The notes beneath the pieces are model-generated. The model saw nothing but the letters and a program-made list of their open reading frames with translations, did not search any database and was not told the origin of the DNA. The translations under genes and the position numbers were made by a program. Positions 17,524-26,025 of a stretch of 64,000 nt of DNA are shown here, piece after piece (the first letter of the stretch is position 1; each line of letters opens with the position of its first letter). The DNA lies in contig NZ_SAUH01000001.1 in assembly GCF_004193175.1 (NCBI RefSeq), positions 1,591,501 through 1,655,500 of the forward strand, in the 5' to 3' direction. The DNA comes from Streptomyces sp. RFCAC02 (GTDB lineage Bacteria; Actinomycetota; Actinomycetes; Streptomycetales; Streptomycetaceae).

Positions 17524-18435
17524 TCAGCCGAGGCGGGCCGAGCGGCGGGCGATGTCGGCCAGGGTGCGGGCGGCGCCGGTCAGGGCGCGGCCCGCCGGGT
17601 GGATCACCCGGAGCACCCGGGCCAGCTCCAGGTCCCGCACCGGGACGCGCACCAGCGTGCCGGCGGCCAGCTCCCCGGCGACCGCCAGGGAGCTGAGGAC
17701 GGCGGGCGCCACGCCCTCGGCGACGGCCGCCTTGATCGCGGTCGTGGAGGACAGTTCGAGCAGAGGATCGGCGGGCCTGCGCGCGCCCAGGGCGCGCTCC
17801 AGGGAGCGCCGGGTGCCCGAGCCGCGTTCCCGGCTCGCGAGCGGCGTCGCCGCCAGCTCGTCGGCCGTGATCCCCGACCGCCGCCGCGCCCACGGGTGCC
17901 CCGGCCGCACGATGACGGTCAGCGTGTCCCGCCCCACCGGGTGCGCCGTCAGCCCCTCGGGCACGTCGGGGCCCTCCACGAAGCCGAGGCGCGCCGCGCC
18001 GGACCGCACCGCCGCGGCGACCTCGTCCGAGTTGCCGGTGGTCAGCGCGACGGAGGTGCCCTCTGCCGCCGGGCGCAGGGCCGCCAGCCAGTGCGGCAGC
18101 AGGTACTCGGCCACCGTGAGGCTGGCCGCGACCGGCACCCGGCTCTCGCGGGTCGCCCGCAGCGAGGTGATGCCCTCGTCCAGGGCCGCGGCGGCGGTCA
18201 CGGCCGTCCGCGCCCAGTCCACCACCAGGGCGCCGTCCCGGGTGAGCGTCGAACCGCGCGCCGAGCGGTCGAGCAGGGCGAGGCCGAGGGACCGTTCGAG
18301 GCCGCTCAGCCGCGCGCTGGCCGTCGGCTGGGTGACGCCGTGGGCGCGGGCCGCCGCCCCGATGCTGCCCAGCTCCGCCACGGACAGCAGCAGGTCGAAG
18401 GCCGACAGGTCGGACACTCGGTACGGGAGGGGCAT
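17524..18435 (-). CDS. LysR-family transcriptional regulator
   Basis: A 303-residue LysR-type protein. The winged helix-turn-helix at residues about 8-70 reads LLLSVAELGSIGAAARAHGVTQPTASARLSGLE, followed by the linker helix and a two-lobed effector domain. It is divergent from a TDT-family transporter with only 70 bases between the start codons. Its own start codon lies inside a perfect palindrome, so autoregulation and control of the transporter are likely. The effector is unknown. Confidence 0.88.
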   Translation of the reverse strand: MPLPYRVSDLSAFDLLLSVAELGSIGAAARAHGVTQPTASARLSGLERSLGLALLDRSARGSTLTRDGALVVDWARTAVTAAAALDEGITSLRATRESRVPVAASLTVAEYLLPHWLAALRPAAEGTSVALTTGNSDEVAAAVRSGAARLGFVEGPDVPEGLTAHPVGRDTLTVIVRPGHPWARRRSGITADELAATPLASRERGSGTRRSLERALGARRPADPLLELSSTTAIKAAVAEGVAPAVLSSLAVAGELAAGTLVRVPVRDLELARVLRVIHPAGRALTGAARTLADIARRSARLG

Positions 18436-18449
18436 AGACGCAGTCTATG
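18433..18449. promoter_or_regulatory. LysR-type operator (palindromic T-N11-A box)
   Basis: CATAGAC-GCA-GTCTATG is a perfect 7-3-7 palindrome that contains ATAGACGCAGTCTAT, a textbook T-N11-A LysR box. Its first three bases are the (complemented) ATG of the LysR gene. It sits 57 bases before the transporter ATG, so one site can serve both genes. Confidence 0.65.
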
Positions 18450-18505
18450 GACGCATCGGGAATCGGGCTCTGCCGCCCCGGAGAGCCCCGCGCGACCCTG
18501 GGAGC

Positions 18506-19708
18506 ATGCTCCACCGGACCGCTCCCCCCGCTCCCCCGCCCACCGGCCCACGCGCCTCCGTACCGGCCCCCGCACCGCCCGGGCGCCGGCTGCTCCCCGC
18601 GCTCGACCGGCCGGCCGACGCGTTCCGGCACCTGGGTCCCAACTGGTACGCCTCGATCATGGGCACCGGCATCACCGGCGCGGCGGCCGCCACGCTCCCC
18701 GTGCACGTCCCGGGCCTGCGCACCGCCGCCACCGTCGTGTGGGCGCTGGCCGCCGCGCTGCTGGTCGCGGTCACCGCCGCGTGGACCTTGCACATCACGC
18801 GCCACGGCGACCGGTTCCGCGCGCACGCCGACCACCCGGTGATGGCGTACTTCTGGGGCGCGCCGCCCATGGCCCTGATGACGGTCGGCGCCGGCGCCGT
18901 CTCGCTGGGCCGGGACTGGATCGGCCCCGGCACGGCCGTCGCGGTCGGCGCCACCCTGTGGGCGGCCGGCACGGCCCTCGGCCTCGGGGTGTGCGTGTGG
19001 ATCCCCTACCGGGTGATCACCCGGCACGGCCCCGCGGGCGGCGACGCGGCGTTCGCCGGCTGGCTGATGCCCGTCGTCCCGCCCATGGTCTCCGCCGCCA
19101 CCGGCGCGCCGCTGGTGGCGCACGTCCCGGCCGGGCAGGCCCGGCTGACGCTGCTGCTCGCCTGCTACGCCCTCTTCGGCGTCAGCCTGCTCGCGGCCCT
19201 GCTGGTCATCGCGCAGGTGTGGAACCGCCTCACCCACCACGGCCCGGGTGCGGTCGGCATGCTGCCGACGCTGTGGATCGTGCTGGGGCCGCTCGGCCAG
19301 TCGGTGACGGCCGCCGGTGTCCTCGGGGACGCGTCGCGCGACGTCCTGCCGGGTCCGTACGCGACGGGCGCACGCGTGTTCGGCGTGCTGTACGGGCTGC
19401 CCGTGTGGGGCTTCGCGATGGTCTGGCTGGTCCTCGCCACGGCGGTGACCTGGCGCACGGTGCGCGCGGACGGCGGCGGGCGCCTGCCGTTCTCGCTGAC
19501 CTGGTGGAGCTTCACCTTCCCGGTGGGCACCTGCGTGACCGGCACGGCGACACTCGCCGACCACACCGGTTCCGACGCACTGGGAGCGGTGGCGGTGGTG
19601 CTGTACGTACTGCTCGCCGCCGCCTGGCTGGTCGTCCTGTCCCGCACGGTGCGGGCCGGCACGCGCGGCACGCTGTTCCTGCCGGCGCCGGCGCCGGCCC
19701 GCGCCTGA
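18506..19708 (+). CDS. TDT-family (TehA/SLAC1-like) transporter
   Basis: A 400-residue membrane protein with about ten helices. The first helix region, FRHLGPNWYASIMGTGITGAA, carries the PNW...MGTGI signature of the tellurite-resistance/dicarboxylate transporter (TDT) family, whose members include TehA, Mae1 and SLAC1 anion channels. The ATG at 18506 has a GGAG only one base away, so the start is uncertain. About 45 poorly conserved residues precede the first helix. Substrates in the family include C4-dicarboxylates, sulfite and chloride. None can be chosen here. Regulation by the divergent LysR protein is likely. Confidence 0.8.
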   Translation: MLHRTAPPAPPPTGPRASVPAPAPPGRRLLPALDRPADAFRHLGPNWYASIMGTGITGAAAATLPVHVPGLRTAATVVWALAAALLVAVTAAWTLHITRHGDRFRAHADHPVMAYFWGAPPMALMTVGAGAVSLGRDWIGPGTAVAVGATLWAAGTALGLGVCVWIPYRVITRHGPAGGDAAFAGWLMPVVPPMVSAATGAPLVAHVPAGQARLTLLLACYALFGVSLLAALLVIAQVWNRLTHHGPGAVGMLPTLWIVLGPLGQSVTAAGVLGDASRDVLPGPYATGARVFGVLYGLPVWGFAMVWLVLATAVTWRTVRADGGGRLPFSLTWWSFTFPVGTCVTGTATLADHTGSDALGAVAVVLYVLLAAAWLVVLSRTVRAGTRGTLFLPAPAPARA

Positions 19709-19722
19709 CGGCCGGCGCGGGC
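19697..19722. terminator. Bidirectional hairpin between convergent genes
   Basis: A perfect 9-bp stem (19697-19705 with 19714-19722) spans the stop of the TDT transporter and ends just before the stop of the gene on the other strand. It can act on both transcripts. Confidence 0.55.
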
Positions 19723-19724
19723 GT

Positions 19725-20147
19725 TCAGTCCGCGGGGGGCGGCTCCTCCGCCTCGCCCATCTCCCGGTACCGCCGGTAGGCCGGGCGCTGCATCAGGATG
19801 CGCTGGACGACGTGCACGGCGTCCACGACGTCGGGGGTCTCGGAGGGATGGACTTCCGGGAGGGCGAAGAACGCGGCGCCCGCCCGCGCGACGAGCAGCC
19901 AGCAATCGGCCTCCGCCGCGGTGAAACCGAGGGCCAGGACCCGGCGGCGGTCCCGCAGCTCCGCCTCGGTCCACCCCGTGGCGCCCCGGCCGTCCACCGC
20001 GCCGGCACCCGGGCCGTCGTCGCCGCCCGCCCGCCCCGAGTCCTCCTCGGCCGAGGCGCGGGCGGGAGCGGCATGGGCGGCCAGGGCGGAGGCGCCGGCG
20101 AATGTGGCGGCCCCGCGTACCGCGGCCCGCCTGCTCATGGGTGTCAT
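19725..20147 (-). CDS. Small exported protein with Tat-type signal
   Basis: A protein of about 140 residues. The N-terminus MTPMSRRAAVRGAATFAG followed by an Ala-rich stretch resembles a twin-arginine (SRRxxxRG) signal peptide. The mature part has an acidic Gly-rich linker, then a helical domain (EAELRDRRRVLALGFTAAEADCWLLVARAGAAFFALPE and VVDAVHVVQRILMQRPAYRRYREM). I recognise the helical part only as a conserved Streptomyces domain without known function. The start is uncertain, since several ATGs lie within 20 bases and none has a clear ribosome site. It lies 115 bases downstream of glyS on the same strand. Confidence 0.55.
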   Translation of the reverse strand: MTPMSRRAAVRGAATFAGASALAAHAAPARASAEEDSGRAGGDDGPGAGAVDGRGATGWTEAELRDRRRVLALGFTAAEADCWLLVARAGAAFFALPEVHPSETPDVVDAVHVVQRILMQRPAYRRYREMGEAEEPPPAD

Positions 20148-20262
20148 GCCCATCACCATGGCAACGGTGCGAGACACGGGCAAGGGGGCGGAGAACAGGA
20201 GGCGGCGACCGGCCCCCGGGATGCGCGGTACCCGGGGGACCGGCCGCCGCCGGCCGGAAGGC

Positions 20263-21645
20263 TCAGCAGCCGATGAGGCGGCCGGCGAGGTAGGACTCGA
20301 CCTGGTCGAGGGAGACACGCTCCTGCTTCATCGTGTCCCGCTCGCGGACGGTGACCGCATTGTCCTCCAGCGTATCGAAGTCGACGGTGACGCAGAAGGG
20401 CGTCCCGATCTCGTCCTGCCTGCGGTAGCGGCGGCCGATGGCGCCCGCGTCGTCGAACTCGATGTTCCAGTGCTTGCGGAGCGCCGTGGCGAGGTCCTTC
20501 GCCTTCGGGGAGAGCTGCGGGTTGCGCGACAGCGGGAGGACGGCGACCTTCACCGGCGCGAGCCGCGGGTCGAGCGCCATGACGACGCGCTTCTCCATCT
20601 TGCCCTTGGCGTTGGGCGCCTCGTCCTCGCGGTAGGCGTCCAGCATGAACGCGAGCATCGCCCGCCCGACACCGGCCGCCGGCTCGATGACGTACGGGGT
20701 CCAGCGCTCGCCGGCCTCCTGGTCGAAGTAGGTGAGGTCCTGGCCGGACGCCTTGGCGTGGGCGGAGAGGTCGTAGTCCGTGCGGTTGGCGACGCCCTCC
20801 AGCTCACCGAACTCGGAGCCGGCGAAGTTGAAGCGGTACTCGATGTCGGCGGTGCGCTTCGAGTAGTGGGACAGCTTCTCCTTCGGGTGCTCGTACCAGC
20901 GCATGTTGTCCTCGGAGAGGCCGAGGTCGCGGTACCAGTTCCAGCGCTGCTCCATCCAGTAGGTCTGCCACTCCTCGTCCTCGCCGGGCTTGACGAAGAA
21001 CTCCATCTCCATCTGCTCGAACTCGCGGGTGCGGAAGATGAAGTTGCCGGGCGTGATCTCGTTGCGGAAGGACTTGCCCATCTGGGCGATGCCGAACGGC
21101 GGCTTGCGGCGCGAGGTCTGCCGGACGGAGGCGAAGTTCGTGAAGATGCCCTGCGCCGTCTCCGGGCGCAGGTAGGCGATGGAGCCGGAGTCCTGCGTCG
21201 GGCCGAGGTGGGTGGCGAGCAGGCCGGAGAACTGCTTGGGCTCGGTGAAGACGCCCTTGTTGCCGCAGTTGGGGCAGTTCAGCTCGCTCAGGCCGCCGGG
21301 CGGGAGGTGGCCGTGCTTCTCCTCGTACGCCTCCTCCAGGTGGTCGGCGCGGAACCGCTTGTGGCAGGAGGTGCACTCGGTCAGCGGGTCGGTGAACGTC
21401 GCGACGTGGCCGGACGCCTCCCACACCTCGGTGGCCAGGATGACCGAGGAGTCGATGCCGACCACGTCGTCCCGGGAGGTGACCATCGCGCGCCACCACT
21501 GGCGCTTGATGTTCTCCTTCAGCTCCACGCCGAGCGGTCCGTAGTCCCAGGCGGCGCGCTGCCCGCCGTAGATCTCGCTGCAGGGATAGACGAAGCCACG
21601 GCGCTTGCTGAGGCTGACGATGGTCTCGATCTTGTCGGCGGCCAC
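20263..21645 (-). CDS. glyS: Glycyl-tRNA synthetase (dimeric class II type)
   Basis: A 460-residue aminoacyl-tRNA synthetase that charges tRNA-Gly. The GTG at 21645 follows GAAGAGAG and gives the conserved N-terminus [26 protein letters not shown]. Class II motifs are visible: motif 2 region [25 protein letters not shown], motif 3 near [15 protein letters not shown], and the C-terminal anticodon-binding domain ([11 protein letters not shown] to the end). A CxxC zinc-like pair is also seen (CTSCHKRF and CPNC). No T-box leader was found upstream. Confidence 0.95.
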   Translation of the reverse strand: MAADKIETIVSLSKRRGFVYPCSEIYGGQRAAWDYGPLGVELKENIKRQWWRAMVTSRDDVVGIDSSVILATEVWEASGHVATFTDPLTECTSCHKRFRADHLEEAYEEKHGHLPPGGLSELNCPNCGNKGVFTEPKQFSGLLATHLGPTQDSGSIAYLRPETAQGIFTNFASVRQTSRRKPPFGIAQMGKSFRNEITPGNFIFRTREFEQMEMEFFVKPGEDEEWQTYWMEQRWNWYRDLGLSEDNMRWYEHPKEKLSHYSKRTADIEYRFNFAGSEFGELEGVANRTDYDLSAHAKASGQDLTYFDQEAGERWTPYVIEPAAGVGRAMLAFMLDAYREDEAPNAKGKMEKRVVMALDPRLAPVKVAVLPLSRNPQLSPKAKDLATALRKHWNIEFDDAGAIGRRYRRQDEIGTPFCVTVDFDTLEDNAVTVRERDTMKQERVSLDQVESYLAGRLIGC

Positions 21646-21807
21646 GGTGCTCTCTTCGGGACGAAGGACGACGATGGAATTGCCACAGGTTACCGGCGCC
21701 CGTGGGGGCGGCGGCAAATCGGTTCGGGGGGTCACCGGCCGCTCCCGGCCGCCGTCCCGTCACCCCCGCGCGCCCCCGCCCGCCGGAAGATCGTCCACCG
21801 GATCATT

Positions 21808-21844
21808 TGACAATCGTTTCCATTTAATCTGAAAATGGCTGTCA
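21808..21844 (+). promoter_or_regulatory. Tandem Zur-box-like sites over the znuA promoter
   Basis: Two 15-mers resemble the actinobacterial Zur consensus TGAAAATnATTTTCA: TGACAATCGTTTCCA (21808-21822) and TGAAAATGGCTGTCA (21830-21844), with centres 22 bp apart. The first overlaps a consensus -35 (TTGACA, 21807-21812). The second covers a GAAAAT -10 (21831-21836, 18-base spacer) and the expected transcription start. Zinc-bound Zur, encoded three genes downstream, would block transcription here. The consensus is from memory and should be rechecked. Confidence 0.55.
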
Positions 21845-22860
21845 TGATCGCTCGACACCGCATACATGCCCATTCCCGTTCACGCTCCCGCTCACGGATA
21901 GGCGGCTCCGCCCTCACCGCCGGGGCGGCCGCGCTGGGCCTGCTGGCCCTGACCGCCTGCGGCAGCGACGACGAGGGCGGAGGCAGCGCGGACGGGAAGC
22001 TGGACGTGGTCGCCTCGTTCTACCCGCTGCAGTTCCTGGCCGAGCGGATCGGCGGCGACCAGGTGGACGTCACCTCGCTCACCGAGCCCGGCGTCGAGCC
22101 CCATGATCTGGAACTGTCGCCCCGGCAGACGGCCTCGCTGACCGAGGCCGACCTCGTGGTGTACCTGGAGGGCCTCCAGCCCACCGTGGACGACGCGGTC
22201 GAGCAGTCGGGCGCCGAGCACGTGGCGGAGGCCACGTCGTTCACCACGCTGGAGACGCACGGCGACGACGTCGAGGGCGACGAGCACGCCGAGGACGAGC
22301 ACGCCGAGGAGGAGTCGGGCGACGGCCACGACCACGGCACCGAGGGCAAGGACCCGCACATCTGGCTCGATCCCCTGCGGTACGCCGAGGTCGCCCAGGG
22401 CGTCGGCGACGCCCTCGCGGACGCCGACCCCGACCACGCCGACACCTACGCGGCCAACACCGAGCAGCTCGTCTCGGAGCTGAACGAGCTGGACGAGGAG
22501 TTCACGACCGGGCTGGCCGATCTCCCGTCCAACACGTTCATCACGACGCACGCCGCGTTCGGCTACCTCGCCGAGCGCTACGGGCTGCACCAGGAGGCCA
22601 TCAGCGGCCTCGACCCCGAGTCCGAGCCCAGCGCGGCCCGCATGCGCGAGCTCCAGGAGATCGCGGAGGAGGACGGCGTCACCACCGTCTTCTTCGAGAC
22701 ACTGGTGAGCGACGACACGGCGCGTACCCTCGCGGGGGACCTCGGTCTGGAGACGGCGGTGCTCGACCCGCTCGAGGGCATCACCGACGACTCGGCCGGC
22801 TCGGACTACTTCGAGGTGATGCGCGCCAACCTGGACGCCCTCCGGGCGGCCCTGGCCTGA
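21844..22860 (+). CDS. znuA: Zinc ABC transporter substrate-binding lipoprotein
   Basis: A 338-residue ZnuA-type (cluster A-I) metal-binding lipoprotein. It has a long basic His/Arg/Ser n-region, a hydrophobic core and lipobox LTAC. The metal-site residues include the His in GVEPHDLEL. An acidic, His-rich loop spans about residues 138-165 (DEHAEDEHAEE, GHDHG), typical of zinc rather than manganese transporters. There is no ribosome site. With the promoter elements described, transcription should begin at or next to the ATG at 21844, so the message is probably leaderless. An in-frame ATG at 21835 is the alternative. It starts the znuA-znuC-znuB-zur run. Confidence 0.9.
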   Translation: MIARHRIHAHSRSRSRSRIGGSALTAGAAALGLLALTACGSDDEGGGSADGKLDVVASFYPLQFLAERIGGDQVDVTSLTEPGVEPHDLELSPRQTASLTEADLVVYLEGLQPTVDDAVEQSGAEHVAEATSFTTLETHGDDVEGDEHAEDEHAEEESGDGHDHGTEGKDPHIWLDPLRYAEVAQGVGDALADADPDHADTYAANTEQLVSELNELDEEFTTGLADLPSNTFITTHAAFGYLAERYGLHQEAISGLDPESEPSAARMRELQEIAEEDGVTTVFFETLVSDDTARTLAGDLGLETAVLDPLEGITDDSAGSDYFEVMRANLDALRAALA

Positions 22861-22917
22861 CGCGTCCGCCCGGGGAACCGGCCCACGGCACGACTGAAGG
22901 AAGAAGCGGAGAGCAGC

Positions 22918-23673
22918 ATGGAGCCCGTCATATCGCTGACCGGGGTGACCGCCGAGCTGGGCGGCCGACCGGTGCTGCGCGGCATCGACCTGACCGTGGG
23001 CCGGGGCGAGGTGGTGGCCCTGCTCGGCGCCAACGGCTCGGGGAAGTCCACGGCCGTGCGCGCGACCGTGGGCCAGGTCCCGGTCACCGACGGCGACCTC
23101 ACGCTCTTCGGGACGCCGGTGCGGCGGTTCCGCGAGTGGCGGCGCGTCGGGTACGTGCCGCAGCGCTCCACGGCGGCCGGCGGCGTACCGGCGACCGTGC
23201 GCGAGGTCGTCACCTCCGGGCGGCTGGCGCGGCACCGGCTGCGGCCGCTCGGCAGGGCCGACCGTGCGGCGGTGGACCGCGCGCTGGACCTGGTGGGTCT
23301 CGCCGACCGGGCGCGTGACCCGGTGGGGGCGCTGTCGGGCGGCCAGCACCAGCGGGTGCTGATCGCGCGGGCGCTGTCCGTCGAGCCTGAGCTGCTGATC
23401 ATGGACGAGCCGCTGGCCGGCGTCGACCTGGCGAGCCAGCGGGTCCTGGCGGACACGGTGCGGACGCTGGCGGCGGCGGGGACGTCCGTCCTGCTGGTGC
23501 TGCACGAGCTGGGGCCGCTCGAACCGCTCATCGACCGGGCCGTGGTCCTCGCGCACGGGCGCGTGGAGCGGACGGTGGACCACCCGGCGCAGTTACCGGA
23601 GAGCCACCCCTGCCACCCCGAGGACGAGCTGCCGCCGTCCGCCGAGCCGTCTCTCCAGACCGGGATGCTGTGA
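22918..23673 (+). CDS. znuC: Zinc ABC transporter ATP-binding protein
   Basis: A 251-residue ATPase subunit. It has Walker A LLGANGSGKST, Q-loop VPQRST, signature LSGGQHQRV and Walker B LLIMDEPLAGVD, with a downstream switch His in LHELG. The start is preceded by GGAAGAAGCGGAGAG. The C-terminal tail contains several His and acidic residues (ESHPCHPEDEL). Its stop overlaps the start of the permease gene, so it is coupled to it. It powers zinc import with ZnuA and ZnuB. Confidence 0.93.
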   Translation: MEPVISLTGVTAELGGRPVLRGIDLTVGRGEVVALLGANGSGKSTAVRATVGQVPVTDGDLTLFGTPVRRFREWRRVGYVPQRSTAAGGVPATVREVVTSGRLARHRLRPLGRADRAAVDRALDLVGLADRARDPVGALSGGQHQRVLIARALSVEPELLIMDEPLAGVDLASQRVLADTVRTLAAAGTSVLLVLHELGPLEPLIDRAVVLAHGRVERTVDHPAQLPESHPCHPEDELPPSAEPSLQTGML

Positions 23674-24554
23674 TCGCCATGTTCGAACTGCTGGATTACG
23701 CCTTCATGCAGCGGGCGCTGCTGGCCGCGCTGCTCATCGGCATCGCGGCGCCCGCCGTCGGGATCTACCTCGTGCAGCGGCAGCAGGCGCTGATGGGCGA
23801 CGGGATCGGGCACGTGGCGCTCACGGGCGTCGCGCTCGGCTTCCTCCTGAACGCCGACCCGGTGTGGGTGGCGGTGCTGGTGTCGGCGCTCGGCGCGATC
23901 GTGATGGAGCTGCTGCGGTCGTCCGGGCGGGCGCGGGGCGATGTGGCGCTGGCGATGCTGTTCTACGGCGGCATGGCGGGCGGTGTGATGATCATCAACC
24001 TGGCGCCCGGGGGGTCGACGGCGAACCTGACGTCGTACCTGTGGGGGTCGGTGACGACGGTCTCGCCGTCCGACATCGTGGCCATCTGCTGGCTCTCGGT
24101 GTTCGTGCTGGTCGTGGCACTGGGCCTGCGGCGGCAGCTGTTCGCCGTCTGCCAGGACGAGGAGTTCGCGCGGGTGACGGGCCTGCCGGTGCGCGCGCTG
24201 AACCTGCTGCTCGCCGTGACGGCGGCGGCGACCGTCACCGTGGCGATGCGGGTGGTCGGGCTGCTGCTGGTCAGCGCGCTGATGGTGATCCCGGTGGTGG
24301 CGGCGCAGCAGGCGACGCGCGGGTTCGCGATGACGCTGGTGCTGGCCATGGTGTTCGGCGTGCTGGTGTCGGTGTCCGGAACGGTCACCTCGTACTACGT
24401 GGACGTGCCGCCCGGCGGGACGATCGTGCTGCTGGCGCTGGGGCTGTTCATCGTGGTGACGCTGGCGTCCCTGCCACTGGCACGGCGGCGCGCGCGGCGG
24501 CGTGACGCGGAGGAGGCGCTCGGGGGCGCGCGAGTGCCCGCGACGCGCCCGTAG
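23670..24554 (+). CDS. znuB: Zinc ABC transporter permease
   Basis: A 294-residue membrane protein of the ABC-3 metal permease family with seven or eight helices. The conserved cytoplasmic segments QRQQALMGDGIGHVALTGVALGF and QDEEFARVTGLPVRALNLLL are present. The GTG at 23670 overlaps the znuC stop. An ATG nine bases later is an equally good start. The basic C-terminal tail (LARRRARRRDAEEA) lies in the cytoplasm. Confidence 0.92.
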   Translation: MIAMFELLDYAFMQRALLAALLIGIAAPAVGIYLVQRQQALMGDGIGHVALTGVALGFLLNADPVWVAVLVSALGAIVMELLRSSGRARGDVALAMLFYGGMAGGVMIINLAPGGSTANLTSYLWGSVTTVSPSDIVAICWLSVFVLVVALGLRRQLFAVCQDEEFARVTGLPVRALNLLLAVTAAATVTVAMRVVGLLLVSALMVIPVVAAQQATRGFAMTLVLAMVFGVLVSVSGTVTSYYVDVPPGGTIVLLALGLFIVVTLASLPLARRRARRRDAEEALGGARVPATRP

Positions 24555-24657
24555 GGCCTTCCCGGCAGACGGGCGGAGATCGGGAAACGAGCGAGGAGAG
24601 GCTACCCTGACCGAGAGAGTGTCGGGGGTCACGGAACGGCGAGGCGAGGAGAACGAC

Positions 24658-25077
24658 GTGGAGACGGCAGGACCGCCGGTGCGCGGCCGTTCGACGCGTC
24701 AGCGCGCGGCGGTCGCGGCGGCGCTGGCGGAGGTCGACGAGTTCCGCAGCGCCCAGGAGCTGCACGACATGCTGAAGCACCGGGGCGACTCGGTCGGGCT
24801 GACGACGGTGTACCGCACCCTCCAGTCCCTCGCCGACGCGGGCGAGGTCGACGTGCTGCGGACCGTCGAGGGCGAGGCGGTGTACCGCCGGTGCAGCACC
24901 GACGACCACCATCACCACCTGGTGTGCCGTGCCTGCGGCAGGGCCGTGGAGGTGGAGGGGCCGGCCGTGGAGAAGTGGGCCGACTCCATCGCGCGCGAGC
25001 ACGGCTTCGTGGACGTGGGTCACACGGTGGAGATCTTCGGGACCTGCGGGGACTGCGCGGCATCCGCCGACTCCTGA
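24658..25077 (+). CDS. zur: Zinc uptake regulator (Fur family)
   Basis: A 139-residue Fur-family repressor. The GTG at 24658 was chosen because GAGGAG (24646-24651) lies 6 bases upstream. The N-terminal winged helix reads TRQRAAVAAALAEVDEFRSAQELHDMLKHRGDSVGLTTVYRTLQSL. The dimer domain has the His cluster DDHHHHLVC and two CxxC pairs (CRAC and CGDC) for the structural zinc. With zinc bound it should repress znuA-znuC-znuB through the boxes upstream of znuA. Its place directly after znuB suggests a co-regulated unit, although about 100 bases separate them. Confidence 0.93.
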   Translation: METAGPPVRGRSTRQRAAVAAALAEVDEFRSAQELHDMLKHRGDSVGLTTVYRTLQSLADAGEVDVLRTVEGEAVYRRCSTDDHHHHLVCRACGRAVEVEGPAVEKWADSIAREHGFVDVGHTVEIFGTCGDCAASADS

Positions 25078-25191
25078 CCCGGTCGGCCGTCCCGCGCCAA
25101 CCTCCTTGCGGCACAGGGCAGTCGGTGCGCCTCATGCGTTACGGTGAGCCTTCACTGGCCGCACCCGGCAGTGTCGCGCAGGGAGGGAAAC

Positions 25192-26025
25192 GTGCCGAAC
25201 GACTCCATCGACGCCATGCAGGACCTGGGGCTCGACCGTGCCCACACGGCCCGGATCTACGACTTCCTGCTCGGCGGCAAGACGAACTACGCGCCCGACC
25301 GTGAGGCCGCCGCGCAGGCGCTGCGCGTCAATCCGCGCATCGGGACCGTCGCGCACGCCAACCGCGCGTTCATGCACCGGGTCACGCGGGTGCTGGCCGT
25401 CGAGCACGGCATCCGCCAGTGGCTGGACATCGGCACGGGCATCCCGACCTCGCCGAACCTGCACGAGGTCGCGCAGTCCGTCGCGCCGGACGCCCGCGTC
25501 GTCTACGCGGACAACGATCGCATCGTCCTGCGGCACGCCGAGGCGCTGCTGACCAGTTCCCCCGAGGGGCGTACGGCGTACATCCACGCCGACGCGTCGC
25601 GGCCGGAGACGATACTGGCCGCGCCCGAGCTGGCGGAGACACTCGACCTGACCCGGCCGGTCGCCCTCAGCCTGAACGCGCTCCTGCACTTCCTGGCGGT
25701 CGAGCCGCGCGAGGTCGTCGGGCCGCTGCTGGACGCGCTGCCGTCGGGGAGCGCCCTCGCCCTCACGCACGTGACCGGCGACCTGGACCCGGAGATGTGG
25801 GACGGGATCGCCCGCGTCTACCGCGACGCGGGGAACCCGGTGCATCTGCGCGGCCGTGAGCAGGTGGCGGCGCTGTTCGACGGCTTGGAGCTGCTGGACC
25901 CCGGCCTCGTCGTGGCACACCGCTGGCGGCCGCAGGACATCGGCGTCGGCTCGGGGGGCACGGACGACGAGGAGCTGACGGACGCCGATGTCAGCCTGTG
26001 GGCGGGTGTGGCGATCAAGCCGTGA
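25192..26025 (+). CDS. SAM-dependent methyltransferase, DUF574 family
   Basis: A 277-residue protein of the S-adenosyl methyltransferase family (DUF574) that is highly expanded in Streptomyces. The GTG at 25192 follows GGAGGGAA. Family landmarks are ARIYDFLLGGKTNYAPDREAA, the SAM motif LDIGTGIPTSPNLHEVAQ and VVYADNDRIVLRHAEALL. Substrates are not known for most members. Its stop overlaps the start of a second methyltransferase (GTGA at 26022-26025), so the two are made together. Confidence 0.9.
   Translation: MPNDSIDAMQDLGLDRAHTARIYDFLLGGKTNYAPDREAAAQALRVNPRIGTVAHANRAFMHRVTRVLAVEHGIRQWLDIGTGIPTSPNLHEVAQSVAPDARVVYADNDRIVLRHAEALLTSSPEGRTAYIHADASRPETILAAPELAETLDLTRPVALSLNALLHFLAVEPREVVGPLLDALPSGSALALTHVTGDLDPEMWDGIARVYRDAGNPVHLRGREQVAALFDGLELLDPGLVVAHRWRPQDIGVGSGGTDDEELTDADVSLWAGVAIKP

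Noticed and set aside
21646..21834. T-box or other riboswitch upstream of glyS
   Set aside because: No T-box bulge sequence or suitable leader structure is present. The gap is short and shared with the znuA promoter.
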